Shown here: piece after piece, positions 1 to 9,847 of the stretch
How positions within the stretch are numbered: position 1 is the first letter of the stretch
How the letters are laid out: each line of letters opens with the position of its first letter
Source of the DNA: Oscillochloris sp.
GTDB taxonomy: Bacteria > Chloroflexota > Chloroflexia > Chloroflexales > Chloroflexaceae
Assembly: GCA_012032775.1 (NCBI GenBank)
Contig: JAAUQO010000048.1
Location: 1-34,321, forward strand
DNA length: 34,321 nucleotides
Direction: 5' to 3'
Notes under the pieces: model-generated
Told to the model about the DNA's origin: nothing
Database searches by the model: none
What the model saw: the letters and a program-made list of their open reading frames with translations, nothing else
Translations under genes and position numbers: made by a program

Positions 1-488
1 TGGGCTTATTGCCGCTGTTGCTGTTGGCGCAGATCGCTTATGGCGCCAGTTATCCGCTGAATATCGGGATCATGCTGCACGATCAGACAAAGCTCTTGCC
101 GGTGTTGAGTTGGGCTGCGGCGTTGCTGTGTCTGGCCCTCAATTGGTTCTGGATCGGCACCTACGGCATGATCGGCGCGGCCTGGGCCACGCTGGTATCA
201 TACCTGGCGTACAGCGGCTTGATCACGCTGGCTTCGTTGCGGCTCTACCCGGTGGCCTATGGGCCGGTTCGATTGGCCCTGGTGATCGGCGCGACTGCGA
301 TCGGTTTCGCCGGGATTGGATTGGTGCAGCGCGTGCTGCCGGCGGCGAACTTGATTCAGGCGCTGGTTGGTGCATTCGTGGTAGGTGGTATTATGCTTGG
401 CGCGGCATGGTTGCTCTGGCCGGATCTACTGCGGGCCGGGCGAGCGCGGTTGCTACAGCGTGGTGCATCTGCGACAGGGTCGGATTGA
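1..488 (+). CDS. C-terminal part of a polysaccharide flippase (Wzx/MVF type)
   Basis: The open frame enters from the left edge (first full codon at 3) and stops at 486-488, so only the last 161 residues are present. They are almost entirely hydrophobic, with about five membrane segments. A stretch containing LNWFWIGTYGMIGAAWATL resembles the C-terminal polysaccharide-synthase domain, where a loop with G..GAA.AT is typical of lipid-linked oligosaccharide flippases. The role inferred is export of undecaprenyl-linked repeat units across the cytoplasmic membrane. The stop codon shares one base with the start of the polymerase gene, which suggests translational coupling. The family call rests on a fragment, so other MATE/MVF-type exporters are possible. 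Confidence 0.7.
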   Translation, partial: GLLPLLLLAQIAYGASYPLNIGIMLHDQTKLLPVLSWAAALLCLALNWFWIGTYGMIGAAWATLVSYLAYSGLITLASLRLYPVAYGPVRLALVIGATAIGFAGIGLVQRVLPAANLIQALVGAFVVGGIMLGAAWLLWPDLLRAGRARLLQRGASATGSD

Positions 489-1777
489 TGTTTCAACATA
501 TCCTCATTTTCCTGCTGATTATCGGCCCCACGATCCAGTACCGGATCGAGTTGGGGGCTTTCAGTGTCACTCTGGCGGAGCCGATTATCCTGCTGGCCTC
601 ACTGATCCTGATTGTTGACCAGATCCGCCGTCGCGGCAGCGTGTTTCTTGCCCGCACGCCAATTGTTGGCCTGTTGCTGCTCATGTGCTTCTGGGCGCTA
701 ATCGTGCGCCCGCTCGATGGGAACCTGACCCGCGGACTTAGTGATGCACGCGACTGGATCATCCCGACGCTCGGCTTCCTGGCATTAATCTCGACCGTCA
801 AAACCAACTGGCGGCGTTGGTCGGCACTGGTTGTTGGCGGGGTGGTAATTCAATCACTGCTGGGCATCTATCAACATCTGTCCGACTCGGCGCGCCCCTT
901 CGTCAACGCGCTCTCTTCGTACAAAACCGGCTTTACCCTGGTGGAAGGCGGCGAGAGTCTGGAATTAGTCTCTTTCGCGGTTGGATTATTTGTTCATCCA
1001 AATGGTTTCGCGATCTACCTCTTCGGCGGTCTGATGCTGCTGATCAGTTGGCCGGTTACAGGTAAACAGCGTTTTGCCAAGTATGCACTTGTGGCCTTGA
1101 TTGGGGTTTGTCTTTTCTGGACATATGCCAAGGCCAGTTTGCTGGTGATGGGGGTTGCAATTGTGTGGTATGGCTTGCAGTCTCAGTTGCGCTCCGGAGC
1201 GCAACTGCTGGCACTTACCGGCATCGGAGTGCTGGTCGGATCGTTGGCTCTGCTTGCCTTGCTGCCATTCCTTCCGGCCGCGATCTTGAGTACGTTTTAC
1301 TGGCGGTTGGGATTGTGGGAGACCGGGCTATGGCAGATTGGCGCGTACCCCGAAACGCTGCTCGTCGGCAACGGCATGGATTACTTTGGGCAGATTGCCT
1401 ATCACGCTCAGCCGCACAATGTCTATGTGTTTATGACGCTGGAGTATGGACTGTTCGGCTTAGTCTGGACGCTGACATTGATGCTGGTGATCGTTTGGCA
1501 AGGTTGGTCGGCCCGCAGGCGCGGTTTGTTCCAACGTGAACCAATGCTGGCCGGGCTCTGGATCTATCTGATCGGCTTTGCTGCTGTGGGTCTGGTTGAG
1601 TCGAATCTGCAAACCCTGAACGATCGAGGTGTCTTTCTGTTATTCTATGCGTGCTTTCTTGGCCTGCTGCGCGATCAGCGTTTGCATGTTGCCGAGCACG
1701 TATCTGAACGAGTAGTGCAAGATGAGCGAGCAACGATTGCGCGTCCTGGTGCTGTCGGATCTCTTCCCGGCGCCTAG
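488..1777 (+). CDS. O-antigen polymerase/ligase-like membrane protein (Wzy/WaaL family)
   Basis: This 429-residue protein has about ten to twelve hydrophobic segments and a large extracytoplasmic loop around residues 280-330. The loop carries QPHNVYVFMTLEYGLFG, with His310-Asn311. This HN motif followed by a glutamate and glycine pair is characteristic of the Wzy_C/O-antigen ligase superfamily. The protein would polymerise or transfer lipid-linked repeat units on the outer face of the membrane. I chose ATG 488 because it overlaps the flippase stop by one base and begins a hydrophobic helix; the open frame runs further upstream only as a shadow of the flippase. The last 56 bases overlap the next glycosyltransferase, and the C-terminal tail there is compositionally unlike the rest. 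Confidence 0.8.
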   Translation: MFQHILIFLLIIGPTIQYRIELGAFSVTLAEPIILLASLILIVDQIRRRGSVFLARTPIVGLLLLMCFWALIVRPLDGNLTRGLSDARDWIIPTLGFLALISTVKTNWRRWSALVVGGVVIQSLLGIYQHLSDSARPFVNALSSYKTGFTLVEGGESLELVSFAVGLFVHPNGFAIYLFGGLMLLISWPVTGKQRFAKYALVALIGVCLFWTYAKASLLVMGVAIVWYGLQSQLRSGAQLLALTGIGVLVGSLALLALLPFLPAAILSTFYWRLGLWETGLWQIGAYPETLLVGNGMDYFGQIAYHAQPHNVYVFMTLEYGLFGLVWTLTLMLVIVWQGWSARRRGLFQREPMLAGLWIYLIGFAAVGLVESNLQTLNDRGVFLLFYACFLGLLRDQRLHVAEHVSERVVQDERATIARPGAVGSLPGA

Positions 1778-2998
1778 CCGTCCGGCGTATGGAATCTTTG
1801 TCGAGCGGCAGACAACCCATGTCCAGCGCTATTGTGATCATACCGTCGTTGTGCCGACCAGGATTTTCCCTCATTTGCGGATCTGGCGTGAGTTGGCCCG
1901 ACCGGCGCAGGTGCGTGGTGCGTGGCGCGATTGGCGCAAGGAGATTCGTGAAATTCCTTTGCAAAGCGATATCTATGGCTATCCGGTCTACTACCCGCGC
2001 TATACCGCCCCGCCCCATCAACTAAGCCATGCCTCATGGGGATTCTGTGCTTACCCGGCATTGGTCGGCTTGGTGCGGCGTTTACATATTGCGCAACCCT
2101 TCGATCTCATCCATGCCCACTATGGTACTCCGGCCGGCGTGGTCGCTTTGCTGGCACGGCGCTGGATGCGCGTGCCGGTCGTCATTTCCGTGCATGGCAT
2201 GGATGTGACATACACCGCTCCGCAAAATCGCTTTGGTGCAGCGGTAACCCGCTGGGTTTTTCAGCAGGCCGATGCTCTGATTGCCAATAGCAATTGGACA
2301 CGCGAAAAAATGTATCGGATCGCCGAACGCGAACTTTCAGTTGATTTGATCTACTATGGTGGTCAGGCGCCAAGTGCGCCGGCGATAGAGGCAAATCGCG
2401 CGGATCGCAACGATAAGGTGATTCGGTTGCTATCGGTAGGGTACATTGAGGAGCGCAAAGGGCATCAGTTTGTCCTTCGGGCAATGCGCCGCTTGATCGA
2501 CCAGGGTTGTCGCTTGCATTATACGATCGTTGGTGATGGCTCCCGTCTGGAAGAACTGGAAGCCGAGGTCGATAGGTTGGGGCTTGCCGACGTTGTTGAG
2601 TTTGCTGGTTTGAAGCGCCACGATGAGGTCTGGCCCTATTTTGCCGATTGCGATATCTTTGTCCTGCCATCGTGGGACGAGGCGTTTGGTATTGTCTATG
2701 TCGAGGCCTTAGGGATGGGGAAGCCGGTAATCGGTTGTGCCGGCGAGGGCGGCCCTGAAGATCTGGCCCGCTTCGGTGATTGTGTTGAGTTGGTCAAGCC
2801 GCGCGATGTAGCGAGTCTGGCCCAGGGATTGGAGCGTTTGATCACCGATCCTGATCGGCGCCGTGAGATGGGTGAACGTGGTCGTACAATTGTAGTGAAC
2901 ATTTCACCTGGGAGCGGAATGCTCAGGATACCGTCGTGCGTTACCGAAACATATTGGCCGAGGCTTCACATGCGCCCTCAGGCATTCCTTCAATATGA
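1722..2998 (+). CDS. GT4 family glycosyltransferase, frameshifted near its C-terminus
   Basis: This is a GT-B fold retaining glycosyltransferase. Residues 1-200 form the acceptor domain (VLVLSDLFPAPSRPAYGIF, HAHYGTPAG, VISVHGMD). Residues 235-390 form the nucleotide-sugar domain, with the EX7E motif at Glu320/Glu328 and a VGDGSRLEELE segment. It should add one sugar to the lipid-linked repeat unit at the inner membrane face. The uninterrupted frame runs to 3032, but from codon about 393 it no longer looks like the family. Moving one base restores the usual ending (HFTWERNAQDTVVRYRNIL) with a stop at 2996-2998. One missing base around 2895-2901 explains this. The start at 1722 lies inside the end of the polymerase gene. 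Family call is firm; substrate unknown. Confidence 0.85.
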
Positions 2999-3015
2999 AC
3001 CCGACTACGATCAGC

Positions 3016-3171
3016 ATGCTATTGATCTATGATCAACTGACGACGATGAATGGCGGAACCGGAGTAACGTTGCTGAGCCTGAGAGCTAATCTGAGCAAAC
3101 GAGCGGGGAATCTGGTTGTTAACGTGCTTTCACTTTCGCCGCTCTTGTGTGCGAGGCCCTGGTTTCGTTAA
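3016..3171 (+). CDS. Small ORF, possible glycosyltransferase 5' remnant
   Basis: A 51-codon frame (ATG 3016, TAA 3169-3171) fills the space between the GT4 gene and the FkbM methyltransferase. Its start, LLIYDQLTTMNGGTGVTLLS, resembles the N-terminal strand and glycine-rich turn of a GT4 glycosyltransferase, as in proteins that begin with a beta strand followed by a GGG-type loop. Nothing follows it, so if the resemblance is real this is the stub of a deleted glycosyltransferase rather than a functional peptide. No clear ribosome binding site precedes it. It may equally be a chance frame. Confidence 0.3.
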   Translation: MLLIYDQLTTMNGGTGVTLLSLRANLSKRAGNLVVNVLSLSPLLCARPWFR

Positions 3172-3198
3172 CGCGGCGCATCTTCAGAGGATTTGAGC

Positions 3199-3918
3199 AT
3201 GTCACAGACGGCTAATCTGCTTCAAATGGCAAAACGGGTTGCGAAGGTTGCCCTTGGACGCGATCTCTTTGTACGGCTTCAGTTGCGCTGCTCGACCAGG
3301 CAATTCGGTTCCGGTTACGGCGCCTGGACTATCTGCCCTGATGGATTAGGGCATGATAGTGTCGTCTATTCGTTCGGGGTCGGTACCGATGTCGCATTTG
3401 ATCTGGGCTTGATCGCAGCATATGGCCTGAAGGTTCATGCCTTCGATCCGACGCCGCAATCCATCTCCTGGTTTAAAAATCAGCAGTTTCCTCCAGCACT
3501 GCACCTTCACGAGTATGGCATCGCCGATACCGATGGCGCAATTGATCTGTACCCGCCGAATAATCCGAGTTATGTCTCGCATAGTGCCGTTGAGCGAGCC
3601 GGAGTCGAGCCAATTCAGGCTTCGGTACGTCGCCTGAGTACTATTATGAATGAGTTGGGCCACCAGCAGATCGATCTGTTAAAGATGGATATTGAGGGCG
3701 CCGAGTATGCGGTGGTCGAAGATATTGTTACTTCCGGTATTCCTATTCGCCAGTTGCTTATCGAATTTCATCACCGCTTCCCGCAAGTTGGCCCGGTCGC
3801 TACCCGGCGGGCTGTCGCTACCCTCGCTGCCCATGGCTTCCGCCTGTTCGCCGTCTCATCCAGTGGTGAAGAGTACTCGTTTCTGCATGTAACGCATCCG
3901 TCGGCCCAACATGCCTAA
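3199..3918 (+). CDS. FkbM family SAM-dependent methyltransferase
   Basis: This 239-residue protein has the FkbM layout. A SAM-binding loop at 58-69 (YSFGVGTDVAFD) is followed by the acidic ribose-binding region AFDPTP (81-86) and the diagnostic LKMDIEGAEYAVVED at 161-175. Members commonly O-methylate hydroxyl groups of sugars or polyketides, so this enzyme probably methylates a sugar of the surface glycan. ATG 3199 is preferred over the in-frame TTG 3193 because AGAGG at 3186-3190 is correctly spaced for the ATG. It lies between GT4 genes on the same strand. The sugar and position are not predictable. Confidence 0.85.
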   Translation: MSQTANLLQMAKRVAKVALGRDLFVRLQLRCSTRQFGSGYGAWTICPDGLGHDSVVYSFGVGTDVAFDLGLIAAYGLKVHAFDPTPQSISWFKNQQFPPALHLHEYGIADTDGAIDLYPPNNPSYVSHSAVERAGVEPIQASVRRLSTIMNELGHQQIDLLKMDIEGAEYAVVEDIVTSGIPIRQLLIEFHHRFPQVGPVATRRAVATLAAHGFRLFAVSSSGEEYSFLHVTHPSAQHA

Positions 3919-3935
3919 ACAGACTGGTTGTATCT

Positions 3936-4676
3936 ATGAGTGACCAACAATTTTACGAAACCTTCTATGCCCAGGCGAGCGAACGCGATTTGCACTGGCG
4001 TGAGCTTGTCGGTGCGGTGAAGGCCCAGAATATTATTGATGTGACCGCCGGGTTGCCGATTCAACGTGTGATCGACGTCGGTAGCGGTACAGGATCGGTT
4101 ATTGCGCATTTGGCGCGACATGGTTTCGCTGGTCGCTTTGTTGCGCTTGATTTGTCTGAACAGGCGCTTTCGGTCTTGCGAAGCCGTGAAGATGTCCCCG
4201 GTCTTGAAGAAGTGCAGGTCTTTGATGGTCACACCTTGCCATATCCCGATCAATCTTTCGATCTGGCGCTGCTTTCTCATGTGATTGAACATATTGCCGA
4301 TCCGGCGCCGCTGATCAAGGAGGCCGCTCGGGTTGCCCGGCATGTGGTGATCGAGGTGCCGTTTGAGGAAAACCTGCACATCCGCCTCAAGGTTGGGCTT
4401 TTCCGCAGTTCCTACCGTGAGCAGATCGGCCATGTACAATGGTTTAATCGGAAGCGATTGAGGCAGTTATTGAAACAGGAATGTCATTTAGTCGTTGATC
4501 GGCTTCAAATGGTTTATCTTCCCGAATCTACTTATTACTTCCGCAAGCAAAATGCCCGCCGAGTATTGGTGCGCATTCAGTTAACGTTTCGGCATATACT
4601 GCGCGCATTGTCTCCTTGGTTATACGAGCGCTTATTGACCGATCATTGCATTGCACTGGTACACGCAGAATGGTAA
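3936..4676 (+). CDS. Class I SAM-dependent methyltransferase
   Basis: This 246-residue protein begins 17 bases after the FkbM gene. Motif I is VIDVGSGTGS at 45-54, the acidic motif II is ALDLSE near 70-75, and the post-I region ends in LLSHVIEHIADP (113-124). This is the pattern of the Methyltransf_11/25 group. The C-terminal third is basic and helical. It likely methylates a sugar or a sugar precursor during glycan assembly, but methylation of another small molecule cannot be excluded. No strong ribosome binding site is visible before ATG 3936, so expression may depend on coupling to the upstream gene. Confidence 0.8.
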   Translation: MSDQQFYETFYAQASERDLHWRELVGAVKAQNIIDVTAGLPIQRVIDVGSGTGSVIAHLARHGFAGRFVALDLSEQALSVLRSREDVPGLEEVQVFDGHTLPYPDQSFDLALLSHVIEHIADPAPLIKEAARVARHVVIEVPFEENLHIRLKVGLFRSSYREQIGHVQWFNRKRLRQLLKQECHLVVDRLQMVYLPESTYYFRKQNARRVLVRIQLTFRHILRALSPWLYERLLTDHCIALVHAEW

Positions 4677-4823
4677 ATATTCTGCTTAATCCCCGTCGAT
4701 CAAGATGGTCTATCACCCGTAGTTATCGGCCTAGATGAGCCGGCTCAGGTGTTGTCCGGAGTCCAGAAGATTTACCTGGCCTGGATCAGCATGCTCCGAG
4801 CAATTGTAAGTTCCTAAATATCT

Positions 4824-6035
4824 GTGAACACGCAACCTCCAATTCTGATTGTCCATAACGATTATCAACAGGCCGGCGGCGAACGGGCGGCGGTGAAGGC
4901 GCAGATCGATCTGTTGCGTGCGCGCGGCCATAGTGTGCATCTGTTTTGGCGTGACAACGCAGTTATTGACGAATATCGTTCGCTTGATAAGGCGCTGTTC
5001 TTCCCGCGTACGATCTTCAACAGTGCGATCTATCGTGAGATACGTGCGTTGGTGGAGCGCGAGCATATCGCCGTTGCACACATCCACAACGTCTTCCCGC
5101 TGATCTCGCCGGCTGTCTATCGGGCCTTGCATGATGCCGGCGTGCCGATTGTGCAGACGATTCATAATTTTCGGTTTCTTTGTCCGAATGCGCTGTTTTT
5201 TACCCACGGTCGGATCTGCGAGCGCTGTGCCGGCGGCAATACCCTCCATGCCGTCAGGCTGCGTTGTTACCGCGATAGTCACATTCTGAGCGGGTTGTAT
5301 GCTGCTGCGATCGGATTGCATCGCCGGTTCGGCACTTTTCGTCTGATCGACCGGGCTATTGCCCTGACTGAATTTGTCGCGCAGAAGCTTGTCGCGTATG
5401 ATGTGCTGCCGGCTGAACGGATGACGGTACTCGGTAATTTCTTGCCCGATCACCTGCCGCCTGCCTACGATGGCCCTCGGGAGCCGTATGTGCTTTTTAT
5501 GGGTCGTCTGGTTGCCGAGAAAGATCCGGCCCTGGCGATCGAGGCGCTGGCTGGTTTGCCTGAGGTGAAGCTGAAGGTTATGGGCAGTGGCCCTTTGGAA
5601 TCATCGTTGCGGGCTGAGGTGACTCGTCGTGGGATGCAGCATGTTGAGTTCCTTGGCTATGTCGATGGCGAACGTAAGTGGGATCTCGTTCGGCGGGCAA
5701 CTGCATTGCTTGCGCCGTCACGTTGGTACGAGAATTTTCCGATCAGCCTGCTTGAAGCAATGGCTATGGGTACGCCCGCGATCGCGCCGCAACTCGGCAG
5801 TATGCCCTACTTGATCGAACATGAGCGAACCGGTCTGCTGACGCCTCCCGGCGATATGCTTGCGCTACGCGAAGCCGTCAAACGGCTTCGCGCCAATCCA
5901 GCGTTCGCCGCTGAATTGGGTCGTGCGGCGGCGAAAACCGTCTGGGCCAGCTATAGCTCCGCTGCCCATTATCAGGGATTACACGCGATCTACCGCCGGG
6001 TAACAAAGTCCGGCGTGTACCCTGCCGCTGATTGA
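4824..6035 (+). CDS. GT4 family glycosyltransferase with Cys-rich insert
   Basis: A 403-residue GT-B glycosyltransferase with a GTG start. The acceptor domain shows ILIVHNDYQQAGGER at 7-21 and HIHNVFPLIS near 87-96. The donor domain shows FMGRLVAEKDPALAIEAL (225-242) and the EX7E pair Glu303/Glu311 inside YENFPISLLEAMAMGTP. Residues 120-148 carry four cysteines (C120, C132, C135, C148) in a pattern recurrent in one GT4 subgroup, possibly a structural metal site. It should transfer a sugar to the lipid-linked intermediate at the cytoplasmic face. The 147 bases before it hold no gene that I can see. The next gene begins three bases after its stop codon. Confidence 0.87.
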   Translation: MNTQPPILIVHNDYQQAGGERAAVKAQIDLLRARGHSVHLFWRDNAVIDEYRSLDKALFFPRTIFNSAIYREIRALVEREHIAVAHIHNVFPLISPAVYRALHDAGVPIVQTIHNFRFLCPNALFFTHGRICERCAGGNTLHAVRLRCYRDSHILSGLYAAAIGLHRRFGTFRLIDRAIALTEFVAQKLVAYDVLPAERMTVLGNFLPDHLPPAYDGPREPYVLFMGRLVAEKDPALAIEALAGLPEVKLKVMGSGPLESSLRAEVTRRGMQHVEFLGYVDGERKWDLVRRATALLAPSRWYENFPISLLEAMAMGTPAIAPQLGSMPYLIEHERTGLLTPPGDMLALREAVKRLRANPAFAAELGRAAAKTVWASYSSAAHYQGLHAIYRRVTKSGVYPAAD

Positions 6036-6037
6036 AT

Positions 6038-7201
6038 ATGCGTATTGCATTTGTTACCAATATCTGCCCGCATTACCGTGTCCAGACATTTGAGACGCTG
6101 GCACGCTACCATGATGTGGATTACTATTTCTTCTCGGCCGGCGATGAGTGGTATTGGCAGCGTCAGCACGGCGTGCAGAGCGGCAATTTCAAGCATGTCT
6201 ATTTGCCGGGTGTTCGTATCGGCAATACGCGCATTACTCCAACCTTGTTGCCGCAGCTATTGCATGGCAACTACGATCTGTACGTCAAATGCATCAACGG
6301 GCGTTTCGCCCTCCCGGTCACCTATCTGGCGGCGCGCCTGCGTCGTAAGCCTTTTGTGCTCTGGACGGGAATCTGGCAGCGGCTCGATACACCCGCCCAC
6401 CGGCTGTTCTTCCCGCTCACGCGCTATTTTTATCGTCACGCCGATGCAGTAGCCGTGTACGGCGAACATGTGAAGCGCTACTTGATCGGCGAAGGTGTGT
6501 CGGCGGAGAAGATCTTTATCGCTACCCATGCCCTCGACAATCAGAGCTATCGTCGCTCGCTTCCCGCAGATGAACGCCGACAGTTGCTCGCCGATCTCAA
6601 CATCGAACCCCACCAGCGTATTGTGCTCTCGCTGGGCCGTTTGGAACCGTCCAAAGGCCTTGATGTGCTGTTGAAGGCATTCGCACTCGCAAATCGGCCC
6701 GAAAGTGTGCTGCTGATCGTCGGTACCGGTTCGTTGCGGGCCGAACTGGAGCGGCAGGCTGCGGAGTTGGGTCTTAGCGAGCGGGTGCGCTTCGCCGGCT
6801 ATGTTGCAAATGAGCAGGCATGGCGTTACTATGCGCTCGCATGGATGCTGGCCGTGCCGTCCGTCACCATGCCGGCCTTCAAGGAACCCTGGGGCCTGGT
6901 GGTGAACGAGGCCTTCAACCAGGGCGTTCCCGTCATCGCAAGTGATGCTGTTGGTGCAGCAGTGGGCGGGTTGGTTCGTGACGGCGAGACGGGATTGGTG
7001 GTTCCTGAGCGCGATGCGGCGGCGCTGGCCCTGGCTCTTGGGACATTGTTGGATCAGCCTGAGCTACGCGATCGAATGGGGCGCAATGCGGCGCAACTCA
7101 TCGCCGGTTGGGATAACGAGGCGATGGTGGCCGGTTTTCGGGCCGCGCTCGACTATGCAGTCTGTACGAACGCCGCAATTAGTAAGGGTCTCTCTCGATG
7201 A
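6038..7201 (+). CDS. GT4 family glycosyltransferase
   Basis: A 387-residue GT-B glycosyltransferase. The N-terminus MRIAFVTNICPHYRV is typical of GT4 enzymes acting on surface glycans. LSLGRLEPSKGLDVLLKAF (198-216) marks the start of the donor domain, and the EX7E pair Glu283/Glu291 lies in EPWGLVVNEAFNQGVPVI. ATG 6038 is preferred to the in-frame TTG 6032, which would overlap the previous stop. Its own stop overlaps the next methyltransferase start by four bases (ATGA), so the two are translationally coupled. The donor and acceptor sugars cannot be read from the sequence. Confidence 0.87.
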   Translation: MRIAFVTNICPHYRVQTFETLARYHDVDYYFFSAGDEWYWQRQHGVQSGNFKHVYLPGVRIGNTRITPTLLPQLLHGNYDLYVKCINGRFALPVTYLAARLRRKPFVLWTGIWQRLDTPAHRLFFPLTRYFYRHADAVAVYGEHVKRYLIGEGVSAEKIFIATHALDNQSYRRSLPADERRQLLADLNIEPHQRIVLSLGRLEPSKGLDVLLKAFALANRPESVLLIVGTGSLRAELERQAAELGLSERVRFAGYVANEQAWRYYALAWMLAVPSVTMPAFKEPWGLVVNEAFNQGVPVIASDAVGAAVGGLVRDGETGLVVPERDAAALALALGTLLDQPELRDRMGRNAAQLIAGWDNEAMVAGFRAALDYAVCTNAAISKGLSR

Positions 7202-7833
7202 AGCGCATGTTCAAGCACTTTCCCTTTCTCAAAAAATTTTTGCAAACTATACTTGGATGGATGCGGTATTGGAGGTTTCGCTACCTACTCGGCCGCGCCA
7301 CAACTTTTCGCCTGGTGATCGGCGCTGCTGGAATATATGAGAAAGGCTGGTTGCCGACTGAAGTTGAGTTTTTGGATTTGCTATGTCCCGCGACCTGGGA
7401 TCGCTACTTTGCTCCAGATAGCGTAGATGCAATGCTGGCTGAACATGTGTGGGAGCATCTGACACCGGAAGATGGCTTGAAAGCTGCACAAACCTGCTAT
7501 CGCTATCTTCGCACGGGCGGCTACTTACGAATTGCCGTACCCGATGGCCTGAACCCCGATCCTAACTATATTGATGCGGTGCGGATCGCAGGGAGCGGCC
7601 CCGGTGCAGACGATCATAAAGTGCTTTATACCTATCAAACCTTCGGTCAATTATTTGAAAAGGCCGGTTTTAATGTACATTTGCTTGAGTATTTTGATGA
7701 ACAGGGCCGCTTTCATATGATTGACTGGCAACCCGAGCAGGGTTTAATCAGTCGATCGAAGCGCTATGATCCACGTAATGCTGATGGTCAAGTCCGTTAT
7801 ACGTCGATTGTACTTGATGCATACAAGCACTAA
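7198..7833 (+). CDS. Predicted SAM-dependent methyltransferase, small type with degenerate motif I
   Basis: This 211-residue protein starts inside the stop of the preceding GT4 gene (ATGA overlap). It keeps the second half of a methyltransferase domain: MLAEHVWEHLTPEDG, then CYRYLRTGGYLRIAVPDG, followed by a YTYQTFGQLFEKAGF region. The first half is short, and motif I is replaced by LVIGAAGIYEKGW, without the usual GxGxG. This is the arrangement of a group annotated as predicted SAM-dependent methyltransferases in polysaccharide clusters (COG4627-like). The role inferred is glycan modification; catalytic activity is not certain given the weak motif I. Its base composition is more AT-rich than the adjacent glycosyltransferases. 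Confidence 0.72.
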   Translation: MKRMFKHFPFLKKFLQTILGWMRYWRFRYLLGRATTFRLVIGAAGIYEKGWLPTEVEFLDLLCPATWDRYFAPDSVDAMLAEHVWEHLTPEDGLKAAQTCYRYLRTGGYLRIAVPDGLNPDPNYIDAVRIAGSGPGADDHKVLYTYQTFGQLFEKAGFNVHLLEYFDEQGRFHMIDWQPEQGLISRSKRYDPRNADGQVRYTSIVLDAYKH

Positions 7834-7848
7834 GGAGAACCCGGTATT

Positions 7849-8921
<1,073 letters not shown>

Positions 8922-8938
8922 GCCGAGAGGGAACAGCG

Positions 8939-9745
8939 ATGATCGATCAGGGCAAGCGCAATATCCTTGGTGTGTTGATCAGTGTGATCGACTATGCCGG
9001 CGCGGTTGAGCGGATTTGTCAGGCTGCCAGGGAGCGCCGTTCGCTCAGTGTTTCGGCACTTGCAGTACACGGCGTGATGACCGGCGTGCTTGATGCGACG
9101 CAACGCTACCGCCTGAATCACCTCGATCTGGTGGTACCGGACGGGCAACCGGTGCGCTGGGCGTTAAACCTGCTGCACGACGCCGGGCTGTTAGATCGCG
9201 TGTATGGCCCCACGCTGACACTGAAAGTCTGCGAGCGCGCCGCCGCCGAGGGCTTGCCGGTCTACTTTTATGGCAGCAAGCCGGAGGTATTGGAAGCTCT
9301 GGCGACGCGCTTGCAGGAGCGCTTTCCGGGGTTGAAGCTAGCCGGTATGCAGCCCTCGCGCTTCCGACAACTCAGCGCTGCCGAGCAAGAACAGACGGCG
9401 GAAGCGATTTGCGCAAGCGGTGCCGCAATTGTGTTTGTTGGACTAGGATGCCCGCGCCAGGAAGTCTGGGCGTACGAGCAGCGCGATCGGCTGCCGATGC
9501 CGATTCTGGCGGTTGGGGCGGCCTTTGATTTTCATGCTGGAACATTGCCGCAGGCACCTCCCGCGTTCCAACGACTGGGATTGGAGTGGTTGTTTCGGCT
9601 GATCCAGGAGCCACGGCGGCTCTGGCGGCGATACGCCTACCTTAATCCGTTCTATCTGTTCTTGCTGGCGCTGCAGGCCGGTCGGATTACACAATTCGAC
9701 CCTGAATTTGTGGCGGTTCCGGAAACGGAATTGCGCTACGGCTAG
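8939..9745 (+). CDS. WecG/TagA/CpsF family glycosyltransferase (GT26)
   Basis: This 268-residue protein has the complete GT26 signature. [12 protein letters not shown] includes Asp68, the position of the catalytic aspartate in TagA-type enzymes. [15 protein letters not shown] (108-122) is followed by [16 protein letters not shown] (165-180) and [19 protein letters not shown]. The C-terminal tail ([17 protein letters not shown]) is amphipathic and basic, as in the membrane-binding appendage of TagA. GT26 enzymes add the second sugar, often an N-acetylmannosamine type, to the polyprenyl-diphosphate-linked acceptor. ATG 8939 follows a good ribosome binding site (GAGAGGGA) 17 bases after the repaired epimerase stop. 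No polyprenyl-phosphate sugar-1-phosphate transferase is seen in this window. Confidence 0.9.
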   Translation: MIDQGKRNILGVLISVIDYAGAVERICQAARERRSLSVSALAVHGVMTGVLDATQRYRLNHLDLVVPDGQPVRWALNLLHDAGLLDRVYGPTLTLKVCERAAAEGLPVYFYGSKPEVLEALATRLQERFPGLKLAGMQPSRFRQLSAAEQEQTAEAICASGAAIVFVGLGCPRQEVWAYEQRDRLPMPILAVGAAFDFHAGTLPQAPPAFQRLGLEWLFRLIQEPRRLWRRYAYLNPFYLFLLALQAGRITQFDPEFVAVPETELRYG

Positions 9746-9847
9746 GACGGCAATTAGCTCTGTCTACTCGATCGCCGGGCGGTATTGCTGCGAGATCGAT
9801 CACGGCCACCGGCAACATCCGTTGAATCGGCGGTGAAACTGAAGATT

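Noticed and set aside
2182..2670. Antisense open frames inside the glycosyltransferase genes
   Set aside because: They are shadows of GC-rich coding DNA with no domain resemblance and no ribosome binding sites.
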